Assembly: GCF_024267655.1 (NCBI RefSeq)
Contig: NZ_CP100595.1
Location: forward strand, 2,914,001 to 2,978,000
Length of the DNA stretch: 64,000 nucleotides
Direction of reading: 5' to 3'
From: Arcobacter roscoffensis
GTDB taxonomy: Bacteria > Campylobacterota > Campylobacteria > Campylobacterales > Arcobacteraceae
Notes under the pieces: generated by a model
What the model saw: the letters and a program-made list of their open reading frames with translations, nothing else
Told to the model about the DNA's origin: nothing
Databases searched by the model: none
Shown: one piece after another, positions 28,233 through 37,555 of the stretch
Position numbering within the stretch: position 1 is the first letter of the stretch
Layout: every line of letters begins with the position of its first letter
Program-made: the position numbers and the translations under genes

Positions 28233-28907
28233 CTACTTGATCTTATACCCTTCATTTACGATGTTATTTATAATATCAACTGGAAGTTTCTTCCTTAAAT
28301 CTCTAATAAACAGCTTTAAAGCGTTTTGTGTCATAAACTTATCTACCCAAATATACTCTTGAATCATATCATATGTAACAATTTTATTTTTATTCTCATG
28401 TAAAAGCTTTAAAAAATGTTTCTCTTTTTTTCTTAAAGCAATAATATCATCTTCATATGTTAATTCATTTGTTTCAAGATTCAAATACAAATCCTCAGCA
28501 AGAAGAATTTTTTCACCATTTTCTTTAAAAAGAGCACTAGAAATAGCTTTTAAAAGTTTTTCATTTGTTGCAGGCTTTAAAATATAGTAACTTATATTAT
28601 CGTTTATAAGTTCAAGTAAATACTCTTCTTTTGAGTAAGCACTTAACATTATAACAGGTGATTCTGGAACAATTTTTCTTATTTTTTTTACTAATTCTAT
28701 TCCATTTCCATTTTTCATTTCAATATCTAAAATACATAAATCTGGCTTTTCTTCAACAAAAATTTCATAACCGTCTTCACCACAATTTGCTTCAAATACA
28801 TCTTTAAAATAAAAGCTCATTGTATTTGCTATTCTTTTTCTAATCTCATCATCATCTTCAACCAATAATACACTTAAGTTTTTAACTTTTTTAGCTAACT
28901 GTCTCAT
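28233..28907 (-). CDS. Response regulator paired with Cache kinase
   Basis: A 224-aa OmpR-like regulator. The receiver has LLVEDDDEI, phosphoacceptor Asp in LCILDIEMKNGNG, MLSAYSKEE and YILKPATNE. The C-terminal winged helix is recognisable by LRKKEKHFLKLL and the final NEGYKIK. It follows its kinase by 10 bases. With the TRAP genes on the other side of the kinase it probably controls dicarboxylate-type uptake, by analogy with Arcobacter-type and DctBD-type arrangements; this is inference. Confidence 0.9.
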   Translation of the reverse strand: MRQLAKKVKNLSVLLVEDDDEIRKRIANTMSFYFKDVFEANCGEDGYEIFVEEKPDLCILDIEMKNGNGIELVKKIRKIVPESPVIMLSAYSKEEYLLELINDNISYYILKPATNEKLLKAISSALFKENGEKILLAEDLYLNLETNELTYEDDIIALRKKEKHFLKLLHENKNKIVTYDMIQEYIWVDKFMTQNALKLFIRDLRKKLPVDIINNIVNEGYKIK

Positions 28908-28917
28908 AATAACTCCT

Positions 28918-30747
28918 TTATACTTCTATTTTAAAAATTGCTCCATCTTCATAGTTCTCAACACTTAATGATCCCTGCATATTTTTTTCTATAATCATCT
29001 TTGACATATACAAACCAAGTCCTGTACCTTGAGATTTTTTTGTTGAGAAGTAAGGTTCAAATACCATCTGAATATTTTCAAGTTCTATTCCTCTTGCATT
29101 ATCTTTTACTGTAACTATTGATTTATTATCTTGTTCATCTATGATTAGACAAACTTTTTTGTTTTCAATATTTTTTTCTAGCAACTGATCTTTTGCATTA
29201 ATTAAAAGATTTAGCACTACTTGAGAATACTCTCTTTTATAGCCTTTTATCTTTTTGTCTTTATTTATTTCAAAAATCAAATCAATATTCTCATTTATAT
29301 AGGTGTCTCGTATTAAGGCAATTGAGTTTTTACAAGCACTTGATACCAAAAACTCTTCTTTTTCTTTTTCAGGCTTAAAAAAGTTTTTAAAATCCTCAAT
29401 AGTCAAAGACATATGTTCAATTGTATTAGTAGCTTCACTAAGAGAAGATAATATATACTTTTTCTTTGCTTTTTTAAACTCTATTGCTGTTTCTAACTCC
29501 ATTATTATGCCAGATAATTGGCTCAATGGTTGTCTCCACTGGTGAGAAATCATATTAATCAAAGTTCCCATTCTTGCAAGTCTTGACTGATGAAGCATTG
29601 CTCTATCTTTTTCTTTTGCTTCTTTTACTGCTATTTGTACTTTTTTATTTAAATCTTTATTTAGGTTTCTTAATTTTTCTTCCTTACTTTTTAGCTTTTC
29701 TTGATACTTTTTTATTGTTGAATTTATTTTTGAAGAGACCTCAACCGCAAAATAAGAAACAAATAAAATTAGAAGTAAAGATATTACAACTGTTGTTCGT
29801 ATATAATCAAAAATTCTTTTCTCTAAATCCTTCTTTTTTTTCTCGATTACTTCTTGAACATCATCAAAATAAACACCAGCACCTAGAACCCAATTCCATT
29901 CTTTATATAATTTTACAAAGGTAAGCTTTTTTATTTTTTCTTTTTTATTTGGTTTATTCCAGTAATACTCTACAAAAGTACCCTCTGGATTTTTAATAGC
30001 TTTTTTTATAAATCCTTGAACAAATAAATCACCTTTCCCATCTTTTAGATTTGTATCATCTTTTCCAATAAAATCTTTTCTATATGGATGAGCAAGTAAA
30101 ATATTCGTATTTTTATAAATTATAAAATAGTTATCATCTCCAAATCTAAGGTACTCACTCCATCTAGCAATAGTCTCTTTTAGACTATCTATATCATAAT
30201 AAATATCTCTTTTTATAGCAATAATTAAATTTTTCTTTTTAAAATATCTAAAATAGTAAAGATTACTTTTAAATTTAATTTTAAAAACTTCTTTCTTTAA
30301 AATAATCTCATTTTTTATTGAAGAAAGCTCGTCTTTATAAAAAAATACATCCATATCTTTATAAAACTCTTCGCTATTCATATCATAAATAACAAAATCC
30401 GAATTTTCATTTGAGTGCTGTTTTATAAAATTCAAGTATTCTTTTTCATTAAAATCGCTCTTTTCTAAAAGTTCATAAAAGCTGTTAATTTGAATATTTA
30501 AAGCTTTTTTTATATTATCAGCTGCTACCTTTTTATGATATACAATATACTCATAAATATAATCAAGCTCATTTTGAAGTACTTTTTTTTGATTGATTAA
30601 ATACTCTTTTTCTATTTTTTCAACTTCTTCATTAAGATAGTTTTTTTGCATTGAAATCAAAGTATATAAAATTATCACTGCTGAAATAACAATAGTACAA
30701 ATAGGTGTAAAGACGATAAGCCTTGGTATGTTCTTTTGTGAAAACAT
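28918..30747 (-). CDS. Cache-domain sensor histidine kinase
   Basis: A 609-aa kinase. Membrane helices at about 9-29 and 312-333 enclose a periplasmic Cache sensor of about 280 aa, whose membrane-proximal half has GKDDTNLKDGKG and EWNWVLGAGVYFDDVQEV. Such domains bind small organic acids and similar ligands. A coiled coil (about 335-380) links to the phosphoacceptor box MISHQWRQPLSQL and the ATPase (NLLINAKDQL, DNARGIE, GTGLGLYM). It is divergent from the DctPQM genes across a 137-base gap. Confidence 0.92.
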   Translation of the reverse strand: MFSQKNIPRLIVFTPICTIVISAVIILYTLISMQKNYLNEEVEKIEKEYLINQKKVLQNELDYIYEYIVYHKKVAADNIKKALNIQINSFYELLEKSDFNEKEYLNFIKQHSNENSDFVIYDMNSEEFYKDMDVFFYKDELSSIKNEIILKKEVFKIKFKSNLYYFRYFKKKNLIIAIKRDIYYDIDSLKETIARWSEYLRFGDDNYFIIYKNTNILLAHPYRKDFIGKDDTNLKDGKGDLFVQGFIKKAIKNPEGTFVEYYWNKPNKKEKIKKLTFVKLYKEWNWVLGAGVYFDDVQEVIEKKKKDLEKRIFDYIRTTVVISLLLILFVSYFAVEVSSKINSTIKKYQEKLKSKEEKLRNLNKDLNKKVQIAVKEAKEKDRAMLHQSRLARMGTLINMISHQWRQPLSQLSGIIMELETAIEFKKAKKKYILSSLSEATNTIEHMSLTIEDFKNFFKPEKEKEEFLVSSACKNSIALIRDTYINENIDLIFEINKDKKIKGYKREYSQVVLNLLINAKDQLLEKNIENKKVCLIIDEQDNKSIVTVKDNARGIELENIQMVFEPYFSTKKSQGTGLGLYMSKMIIEKNMQGSLSVENYEDGAIFKIEV

Positions 30748-30884
30748 TAAAAACTCCTAATTCTAGTTGTTTTAATTAAATCAATACTATTATATATGAA
30801 CTTTTTATTTTTTCAAAAAAAAAATACATCTCATTTACATTCTATATGGTTACCATTTGAAATATAGAAACTAAGGAGTCAAAA

Positions 30885-31919
30885 ATGAAAAAAATTCTAT
30901 TAACAACATTAGCTGGAATTACTCTTGCTACAAGTGCCTTTTCAGCACCAGATAAAATGAGAGTTGTTGGGTCGTGGGGACATCTAACTATGTTTAGTGA
31001 ATTTGAAAAACCATATTGGAAAAAGACTTTTAAAGAAGAGTTTCCTCAAACAAGAACAAGGGTAACTTCTATAGGTCAAGTAAAATTAAAAGGTGCAGCT
31101 GTTTATAGACAACTATCAAAAGGTGCATTTGATGTAGTATCAACTGTTGGAGGATATGTAGTATCAGATTCTCAAACTATTGCAGGCTTAGATTTGCCTG
31201 CTATTGCACCTGATATTCAAACTGCAAAAAAAATAGTAGCAGCATATAAGCCTACTTTAGAAAAAGCTTTGAAAAAAGACTTTAACTCAAAACTTTTAGG
31301 AGTAAAACCCTATCCTGCTCAAATTTTATTTTGTAATGAAAAAATAGAATCTCTATCAGATTTAAAAGGAAGAAAAGTAAGAGCAGGAAGTTGGACTTTA
31401 GCTGAGTACCTAGATGGTTTAGGAGCAACTGGAGTTACACCACCTTTTAGTGAGATTTCATCTGCATTACAAAGAGGTGTATTAGACTGTGCTGTTGCAG
31501 GTGGTTTATCTGGATATTCATCTGGTTGGGGTGATATTGCAGGTTATTTATATCCTATTCCTGTTGGAGGATGGGCTTATGTTTTAACAGCTATGAATCT
31601 TGATACTTGGAATAAATTCTCAAAAGAAGAACAAGATAAATTATTAGCTTCATATGATAAAAATGTAGTTCAGCCTGTATGGGACAAGTCTGATTTTGAG
31701 TCATCTGAGGGTGTAAAGTGTCTTACAGGAGAACAGTGTGCTTATGGAAAAACATATGATATGAAACTTGTTGACTTTAAACAAAAAGATTTAACTATCT
31801 CAAAAGAAATTTTAGAGCAGAGAGTACTTCCTAAATGGGCAGAAAAAGTCTCTCTTGAAGTTGTAAATGAATGGAATAGTTCAGTAGGGAAAGTAGTAAA
31901 TTTAAAAGCAAATAAATAA
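30885..31919 (+). CDS. dctP: TRAP transporter substrate-binding protein, DctP family
   Basis: A 344-aa periplasmic receptor. The signal peptide ends near TSAFSA. Family landmarks are the conserved arginine region KGRKVRAGSWTL (salt bridge to a carboxylate) and SEISSALQRGVLDCAVAG. It captures an organic anion for the DctQM permease encoded just downstream. The AAGGAG ribosome site is 9 bases before the ATG. The 137 bases upstream hold the divergent promoters; I could not define boxes with confidence. The substrate cannot be read from the sequence. Confidence 0.93.
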   Translation: MKKILLTTLAGITLATSAFSAPDKMRVVGSWGHLTMFSEFEKPYWKKTFKEEFPQTRTRVTSIGQVKLKGAAVYRQLSKGAFDVVSTVGGYVVSDSQTIAGLDLPAIAPDIQTAKKIVAAYKPTLEKALKKDFNSKLLGVKPYPAQILFCNEKIESLSDLKGRKVRAGSWTLAEYLDGLGATGVTPPFSEISSALQRGVLDCAVAGGLSGYSSGWGDIAGYLYPIPVGGWAYVLTAMNLDTWNKFSKEEQDKLLASYDKNVVQPVWDKSDFESSEGVKCLTGEQCAYGKTYDMKLVDFKQKDLTISKEILEQRVLPKWAEKVSLEVVNEWNSSVGKVVNLKANK

Positions 31920-31928
31920 GGAGCTATT

Positions 31929-32453
31929 ATGATTAAAATCCTAGAAAAAAGCTCTGTTTGTATAGTTTATTTATGTGGTATTCTTTTATTTGTATGTGCT
32001 TTTTTAACAGCAATTGAAGTAATACTTAGAAAGTTTTTTTTAATATCATTTGGAGGCATAGATGAAATTTCATCTTATATCTTAGCAATAACTGTATCTT
32101 GGTCTATAGCCTATGTACTATTTGAAAAAATGCACATTAGAATTGATATTTTATATCATAAGTTTTCAAAAAAAATACAATATTTTTTAGACTTTTTTGC
32201 AATGCTTATGAACTTTGTATTTATTGCATTAATTACATATTATGCATATGAAGTATTTATATATTCATGGGATAAGAATTCTCTTGCAAATACTCCTTTG
32301 GGAACGCCTTTATGGATACCTGAGCTATTATGGTTTGCAGGTTTTGGATTTTTTCTATTTGTAATTTGTATCTTACTATATAAAAGTTTTGAAAATATAG
32401 TTTCAAAAAGAAAAAATGAATTAAGTACTATAAAAAAGGAGACAGAATGTTAG
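31929..32453 (+). CDS. dctQ: TRAP transporter small permease, DctQ family
   Basis: A 174-aa four-helix membrane protein with helices at about 9-28, 44-63, 88-108 and 132-153. SWSIAYVLFEKMHIRIDIL is a typical DctQ block (family signature around H-I-R-I-D). It starts 9 bases after dctP and overlaps dctM by 7 bases. Confidence 0.92.
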   Translation: MIKILEKSSVCIVYLCGILLFVCAFLTAIEVILRKFFLISFGGIDEISSYILAITVSWSIAYVLFEKMHIRIDILYHKFSKKIQYFLDFFAMLMNFVFIALITYYAYEVFIYSWDKNSLANTPLGTPLWIPELLWFAGFGFFLFVICILLYKSFENIVSKRKNELSTIKKETEC

Positions 32454-33733
32454 CTGTAATTTTATCATTTGTAATACTATTATCATTTTTAGCATTATCT
32501 GTTCCAGTTGCATCATCTATTGCAGGTGTAGCAATTATAATAGGTACATTTTTCTCTGATTATCCTGTTTTTACCTCAATTGGTGAGCTTACATGGAGTA
32601 CAAGTACTGAATATATCTTATTGTCTATTCCTTTTTTTGTACTTCTTGGTGAAATTTTACTTCACTCAGGAATGGCTAGAAAAATATACTTTGCTTTAAA
32701 TGTGTGGTTATCATGGTTACCTGGTGGATTAATGCATTCAAATATCGCAGCATCAACATTTTTTTCATCAATTTCGGGTTCATCAGTTGCCACTGCTGCA
32801 ACTATAACTACAGTTGCTATGCCTCAAGGAAGAGAATATGGGTATAAAGAAGGTTTATTTGCAGCATCAATTGCAGCAGGAGGAACACTTGGAATATTAA
32901 TTCCACCTTCTTTAAACCTTATTATTTATGGTTTTTTAACAAATACTTCTATTCCTGAGCTGTTTATGGCTGGATTAATTCCAGGAATTTTACTTGCTAT
33001 TTTATTTATGTTTTTTATTTATTTAAATTCAAAATATAAAGGTAGTACAACTAAAAAAATTCAAACATATACTTGGAAAGAAAAGTTTAGTGAGCTTAAA
33101 AATTTTCTTCCTACTTTATTTTTGTTTTTTGTAATCATGGGATCTATTTATACAGGTCTTGCTACACCAACAGAAAGTGCAGCATTAGGAGTAGTTGGAG
33201 CTTTAGTTATTACATATTTTGCTAAGCTACTTACTAAAGATGTATTAAAGAAGGCTATTGAAGGAACTATGAAAACAACTGGAATGATAATGCTTATTAT
33301 TCTAGCTGCTAACATTTTGAATTTTGTACTTATTTCAATTGGATTGATTGATGAAATTGAGTATTTCTTAGAAGATATGAATATCTCAAAATATACTCTT
33401 TTATTTATAGTTACAATTATGTTTATTGTCTTAGGTCTATTTATAGAAACTCTTTCTTTAATGGTGATTACAATTCCTGTAGTTGCTCCTATTATGTTAA
33501 ATATGGGATTTGACGGAGTTTGGTTTGGTATTTACTTAATCATCCTAATAGAAATGGCCTTGATTACACCACCTGTGGGATTAAACTTGTATGTGGTGCA
33601 AAGTATTAGAAAGAAAGGTTCAGTTGTAGAAGTGATGAAAGGATGTACTCCTTTTGTTTTAATAATGTGTCTTATGGCATTTTTATTAGTTTTATTTCCA
33701 CAACTTGCACTTTTTTTAACTGAATTTGTTTAA
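32447..33733 (+). CDS. dctM: TRAP transporter large permease, DctM family
   Basis: A 428-aa protein with about 12 hydrophobic segments. It forms the sodium-coupled transport channel with DctQ. Family blocks include SIPFFVLLGEILLHSGMA, SGSSVATAATITTVAMP, AAGGTLGILIPPSLNLIIYG and ATPTESAALG. Its start lies inside the dctQ end, so the pair is translationally coupled. A GC-rich hairpin follows the stop, ending the operon. Confidence 0.95.
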   Translation: MLAVILSFVILLSFLALSVPVASSIAGVAIIIGTFFSDYPVFTSIGELTWSTSTEYILLSIPFFVLLGEILLHSGMARKIYFALNVWLSWLPGGLMHSNIAASTFFSSISGSSVATAATITTVAMPQGREYGYKEGLFAASIAAGGTLGILIPPSLNLIIYGFLTNTSIPELFMAGLIPGILLAILFMFFIYLNSKYKGSTTKKIQTYTWKEKFSELKNFLPTLFLFFVIMGSIYTGLATPTESAALGVVGALVITYFAKLLTKDVLKKAIEGTMKTTGMIMLIILAANILNFVLISIGLIDEIEYFLEDMNISKYTLLFIVTIMFIVLGLFIETLSLMVITIPVVAPIMLNMGFDGVWFGIYLIILIEMALITPPVGLNLYVVQSIRKKGSVVEVMKGCTPFVLIMCLMAFLLVLFPQLALFLTEFV

Positions 33734-33736
33734 AAA

Positions 33737-33765
33737 TGAGGGGATTTTAAAGCCCCTCACTTAAA
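33737..33765 (+). terminator. Terminator of the dctPQM operon
   Basis: TGAGGGG (33737-33743) and CCCCTCA (33753-33759) form a 7-bp GC-rich stem with a 9-base loop, 4 bases after the dctM stop. The following bases are CTTAAAAA, so the U-run is poor in this direction. Confidence 0.65.
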
Positions 33766-33793
33766 AATACACCTCAAATACATCTAGCAAATA

Positions 33794-33799
33794 TATAAT
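33794..33799 (+). promoter_or_regulatory. Probable -10 box of the VOC-family gene
   Basis: TATAAT lies 27 bases before the ATG at 33827 and after the dctM terminator. I see no convincing -35 box. Confidence 0.4.
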
Positions 33800-33826
33800 C
33801 TATACATATAAACGAAAGGATTTAAG

Positions 33827-34255
33827 ATGAAAATTACATTTGATCATATTTCATTAAGAGCAAAAGACTTAGAAGGGATGAAAGAATTTATAACTCAACT
33901 TCTAGGTCTAAAAGTTGGATATAGACCTAAATTCCCATTTCCAGGTTATTGGTTATATTCAGAAGGAGTTGATGATGCACTAATTCATATGTTTGGAGAA
34001 GACGCTTCTTTCTATAAAAAAGGTCTAATAAATGAAGATTTCAATAAAGAAAGTGATGGTAAAAATATAGTAAATCACGTATGTTTTTATAGTGATAACT
34101 ATGAAGAAGTGATGGATAGAATAGAAAAAATGAACCTTGATTACTCAATAAATACTGTTCCAAATTTACCTATAAAACAGATATTTATAAAAGCTCCTGA
34201 AAACTTAATCATTGAGATTCAATCTATTCCAGAAGAAGATATGATAGAAGAGTAA
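33827..34255 (+). CDS. VOC superfamily (glyoxalase-like) protein
   Basis: A 142-aa single-gene protein of the vicinal oxygen chelate fold. The first module starts FDHISLRAKDLEGMKEFITQ, with a metal-ligand histidine at the usual place; the second has VNHVCFYSDNYEEVMDRIE, and a late ligand Glu may be in LIIEIQS. The family includes glyoxalase I, dioxygenases and resistance proteins, so the reaction cannot be assigned. It stands alone after the TRAP terminator and converges on dtd with only 4 bases between stop codons. Confidence 0.85.
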   Translation: MKITFDHISLRAKDLEGMKEFITQLLGLKVGYRPKFPFPGYWLYSEGVDDALIHMFGEDASFYKKGLINEDFNKESDGKNIVNHVCFYSDNYEEVMDRIEKMNLDYSINTVPNLPIKQIFIKAPENLIIEIQSIPEEDMIEE

Positions 34256-34259
34256 ATAT

Positions 34260-34709
34260 CTAATTTAACTCACTACTATCTAAAATAAAAGTCACGGGGC
34301 CATCGTTGTGAATAGCAACATCCATATGAGCTCCGAACTTGCCTGTTTGAGTGTGAACTCCTAAAGACTCAAACTCTTTTACAAACTGTTCATACATAGC
34401 CTTTGCAATATCAGGCTTTTCACTACTATCAAAACTAGGACGTCTTCCTTTTTTTACATTTCCTGCAAGAGTGAATTGTGAGATAATCAAAGCTTCACCT
34501 TTTATATCTAAAAGAGATAAATTCATCTTACCATCACCATCAGCAAAAATTCTAAGGTTTGCTATCTTAGTTACAAGCTTATTTATATCTTCTTTTCTAT
34601 CACCTTTTTTTACACCAAGTAAGATATTTAAACCCTGCCCTATTTCTCCAACTACTTTTCCTTCAACTGTAACACTTGAGGAACTAACTCTTTGAATTAC
34701 TGCTATCAT
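34260..34709 (-). CDS. dtd: D-aminoacyl-tRNA deacylase
   Basis: A 149-aa editing enzyme that removes D-amino acids from mischarged tRNAs. The two signature active-site blocks are present: ISQFTLAGN (Ser-Gln-x-x-Thr) and HNDGPVTFIL (cross-subunit Gly-Pro). Length is standard. It overlaps the upstream transglutaminase-like gene by 4 bases and is the last gene of the cobT-to-dtd run. Confidence 0.96.
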   Translation of the reverse strand: MIAVIQRVSSSSVTVEGKVVGEIGQGLNILLGVKKGDRKEDINKLVTKIANLRIFADGDGKMNLSLLDIKGEALIISQFTLAGNVKKGRRPSFDSSEKPDIAKAMYEQFVKEFESLGVHTQTGKFGAHMDVAIHNDGPVTFILDSSELN

Positions 34710-35314
34710 TTATACTCCAACTTTTCAATTACTAACTTTTTATTCTCAAAAGGATCGATTATCGCTTCTATTTCATCAAACTTATATTTTAATCTAAAGC
34801 CAATTTTAGAACCTGTTGCTGTGCTTTCTAGGATGTAAAACCTTTTGTCATTTACATACAAGGCTTTTTTATTTGCTATTTTTTCTTTTAGACTCACTAT
34901 TACAAATATATGTTTTGGAACTAGTACAAAATAAGCTTCATAGCCACTTACTTTAAGAAGGGAGATTAAAAGATTTGATTTATCATCACAATCCCCAAAG
35001 TTTTGTTTTACTACTTGTTTTGCACTTCTTGCTACAGATTCATTTATCTTATATGGTATTGCCGTTGTGAAATCAAGCATTGCTTGTACTTCACACTTTT
35101 CATCACCTTTTATACAATCTTTTGTTAAGTATGAAGCCAGTCTTTTTGTATAATCATCAACTCTTACTTGATTTACATAAGTGCTGTCACCTATATCTAT
35201 AAACTGGTTTTTTACTATAAAAAATGACGTGATTATCATATAAATCACATAAGCTATAAATATAAAAGATAAAATAAAAGAGAAGTATTTTAAAAACTTA
35301 TTGTCTATTAACAT
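34706..35314 (-). CDS. Membrane-anchored transglutaminase-like cysteine protein
   Basis: A 202-aa protein with one membrane helix near the N-terminus (about 12-33) and the rest probably periplasmic. A transglutaminase/cysteine-protease core is seen as NFGDCDDKSNLLISLL (Cys-Asp-Asp), followed by PKHIFVIV (His) and ILESTATGS (third catalytic position, Glu). The core is short, and the family could be a small transglutaminase-like or BTLCP-like peptidase. It sits in a cobalamin operon, overlapping the decarboxylase gene by 7 bases and dtd by 4, with no obvious link to either function. Confidence 0.72.
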   Translation of the reverse strand: MLIDNKFLKYFSFILSFIFIAYVIYMIITSFFIVKNQFIDIGDSTYVNQVRVDDYTKRLASYLTKDCIKGDEKCEVQAMLDFTTAIPYKINESVARSAKQVVKQNFGDCDDKSNLLISLLKVSGYEAYFVLVPKHIFVIVSLKEKIANKKALYVNDKRFYILESTATGSKIGFRLKYKFDEIEAIIDPFENKKLVIEKLEYK

Positions 35315-36321
35315 ATCTTTTCTAGTGCCTCTTTAAACACTTCATTACTATGTGAAGACTTTACAGCAATTCTTGCATAAGTACCATCCAAAAAGTCAAA
35401 ATTGCTACAATCTCTTATCATAATTTTGAAAGGCTTTAGTTTCTGTTGGAACTGTTTTGCTGTTATGTTTTTTAGTTTAACAAGAACATAGTTCGCACTA
35501 CTTTGATAGATATGCTCTATTAGATTGCAAGATTGTAGTATCTTTTCTAATTGAATTCTATTTTTTACATTTATAGCTTTTGCAATTCTTTTAAAAGTAT
35601 AATCTTCAAGTGCTGCTTGCAAGTAGTTTGAATCAAACTGTGATAGTTTCCACATAGGCTCAAATCTTCTTAAACTATCTATATTTTGCTCATTTGAAAC
35701 AATAGTTCCTACTCTAATACCGGCACTTGAATAGAACTTTGTCATTGATTTTAAGATATAAAGTTTGTCATATTTTTTGATATATTTTGTAGCTGACTTT
35801 CCATCACAAAAGTCTAAAAAACTCTCATCTATCAAAATAGTACAATTCCTTTTTATCCAATACTCAATAAGCTTATCTATATCATAGTAAGTTCCATCAG
35901 GAGTTGATGGATTTACAAAAACTACTAAGCTTCCTTCTTTTACAGGTAAAAAAATATTCTCAAATCTATTTATAGTTCGAAGTTCATAGCCAAAATTTAT
36001 AGAAGCTTTTTTATACTCCAAATAAGCCGGGCTATAAACAGTACAATGTGTTAAATTAAGATGTTTAAATAAAGCAAAAATAGCACTACTTCCACCATTG
36101 AAAAGCTCAATTTGACTTGCCTTTACACTATAGTTTAAAGCTATTTTTTCATATAAACTATCATAAGTTGGATAAGCAGAAATATCAAGTGAGTTAAAAT
36201 CTAAATTAATATTTGGTTTTATAAAGTTGATATTTGATGATAAGTCTATTATATCTTTTACTTCACACTCAAGCTCTTTTGCAAAAGCTTCTACTTGACC
36301 ACCATGCTCGAAAGTATTCAT
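35308..36321 (-). CDS. cobC: Threonine-phosphate decarboxylase-like PLP enzyme (cobalamin)
   Basis: A 337-aa class I/II aminotransferase-fold protein. It begins EHGGQVEAFAKELECEVKDI and DLSSNINFIKP, which is typical of CobC/CobD. The PLP lysine is in KSMTKFYSSAGIRVG, and DESFLDFC provides the Asp that contacts the cofactor ring. It makes aminopropanol phosphate for CbiB. Position between cobS and other cob genes (4-base overlap with cobS) supports the pathway assignment. The symbol follows the cobC usage of Pseudomonas; Salmonella calls the enzyme CobD. Confidence 0.88.
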   Translation of the reverse strand: MNTFEHGGQVEAFAKELECEVKDIIDLSSNINFIKPNINLDFNSLDISAYPTYDSLYEKIALNYSVKASQIELFNGGSSAIFALFKHLNLTHCTVYSPAYLEYKKASINFGYELRTINRFENIFLPVKEGSLVVFVNPSTPDGTYYDIDKLIEYWIKRNCTILIDESFLDFCDGKSATKYIKKYDKLYILKSMTKFYSSAGIRVGTIVSNEQNIDSLRRFEPMWKLSQFDSNYLQAALEDYTFKRIAKAINVKNRIQLEKILQSCNLIEHIYQSSANYVLVKLKNITAKQFQQKLKPFKIMIRDCSNFDFLDGTYARIAVKSSHSNEVFKEALEKIC

Positions 36322-37064
36322 ACAACTAAAGCCAATGCCACATTAAGTAAGATTAGTTCCACATGCTCTAAAGTAAAGCCTAAACAATCCCCATTTACAA
36401 AACCAAACTGTTTATCTAACTTCTTTAAAACCAAATAAAAACTAAGTAGTGAAACAAATAAAAGAACTAAAACATATGAGCCAATGAATAAAGCAAAAAC
36501 TATATATAAAAGACTAAAAAGTTTAACTTTTCCTACACCCGCATCTTGAAAAGCAAGAGATAAAAAACTATCTTTTGCAAACTTAAAGTAGCCAAGTAAA
36601 TAAATAAAATTTAGTCTTGAAAACATACATATTATAAAAAAAAGAACATACTGCTCTTCATAAAGTAAATATGTAATAGCCCCTACTTTTAATAATACAA
36701 AACTAAAAGTATATAAAGCCCCAATAGCACCAATAGTTGGCTCTTTCATAATCTTATAAGCATCTTTTCCACCATGTGAAGCAAACCAAGCATCAACCAC
36801 ATCACAAACTGCTTCAAGATGTAAAAAACCATATAATGCAAGATATACAACAGCACTTATAAAAGAAGCATATAAAGGATTAAAAAGCTCATTTAATCCT
36901 AAATTTAAAACTATTACAAATGCTGAGATAATAGCTCCTACAAGTGGTAAAAGTGCCAGTGTGTATTTGTAAGTTTCATTGTTTATTTCCATATTTTTTA
37001 CAAAAACTGGAATAGTTGAAAAATATGAAAGTGCAAAATAAAAGGCATTTAAAACTGTTTTCAT
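36318..37064 (-). CDS. cobS: Adenosylcobinamide-GDP ribazoletransferase
   Basis: A 248-aa polytopic membrane protein that joins adenosylcobinamide-GDP to alpha-ribazole, the last assembly step of the nucleotide loop. YFSTIPV at the start and LEAVCDVVDAWFASHGG (Asp-rich metal site) are family marks. About six membrane segments are visible. It overlaps cobU and cobC by 4 bases each. Confidence 0.93.
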   Translation of the reverse strand: MKTVLNAFYFALSYFSTIPVFVKNMEINNETYKYTLALLPLVGAIISAFVIVLNLGLNELFNPLYASFISAVVYLALYGFLHLEAVCDVVDAWFASHGGKDAYKIMKEPTIGAIGALYTFSFVLLKVGAITYLLYEEQYVLFFIICMFSRLNFIYLLGYFKFAKDSFLSLAFQDAGVGKVKLFSLLYIVFALFIGSYVLVLLFVSLLSFYLVLKKLDKQFGFVNGDCLGFTLEHVELILLNVALALVV

Positions 37065-37555
37065 TTTAGTCTTTTCTCCAAACTATATTTTACTTCATAA
37101 ACCTCATCACATTTTTGAGCTAAATACTGACCTAAAAGACCTGACATATCTACAAAGTCTCTACTGTATCTCTCCATAGGAATTACGCCATTTCCTATAT
37201 CATTTAAAATAAAAATTACATTACAATCAAGTTCAAAAATCTTATTTAATTGTATTTTCATATGATTTAAACCATCATCCATATTATTTAATATAAACAT
37301 TGTCATACAATCAATCAAATAAGTTTCACCCTCTCTTACAACTTTAACTAAATCCTTTGGCTCTTCAATAGATAAAAAGTCATCTTTTCTATCTTCTATA
37401 TGTCTTGAAATTCGCTCACTCATAGCCTCATCTTCATATGAGTTATCATAAGTTGCCACATAATAGGGCTTTTTATCTTTTGATAACTCTAAAGCTTTAG
37501 CACTAGCTTTTGAAGTTTTTCCTGACTTTTGACCGCCAAAGTAAAATATTTTCAT
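37061..37555 (-). CDS. cobU: Adenosylcobinamide kinase / guanylyltransferase
   Basis: A 164-aa P-loop enzyme that phosphorylates adenosylcobinamide and transfers GMP to it. Walker A is GGQKSGKTSKA at the N-terminus, and RISRHIEDRKDDF carries the guanylylated histidine region. VIFILNDIGNGVIPMERYSRDFVDM (written here in two parts: VIFILNDIGNG and VIPMERYSRDF) matches the family C-terminal block. It abuts marC and overlaps cobS. Confidence 0.93.
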   Translation of the reverse strand: MKIFYFGGQKSGKTSKASAKALELSKDKKPYYVATYDNSYEDEAMSERISRHIEDRKDDFLSIEEPKDLVKVVREGETYLIDCMTMFILNNMDDGLNHMKIQLNKIFELDCNVIFILNDIGNGVIPMERYSRDFVDMSGLLGQYLAQKCDEVYEVKYSLEKRLK

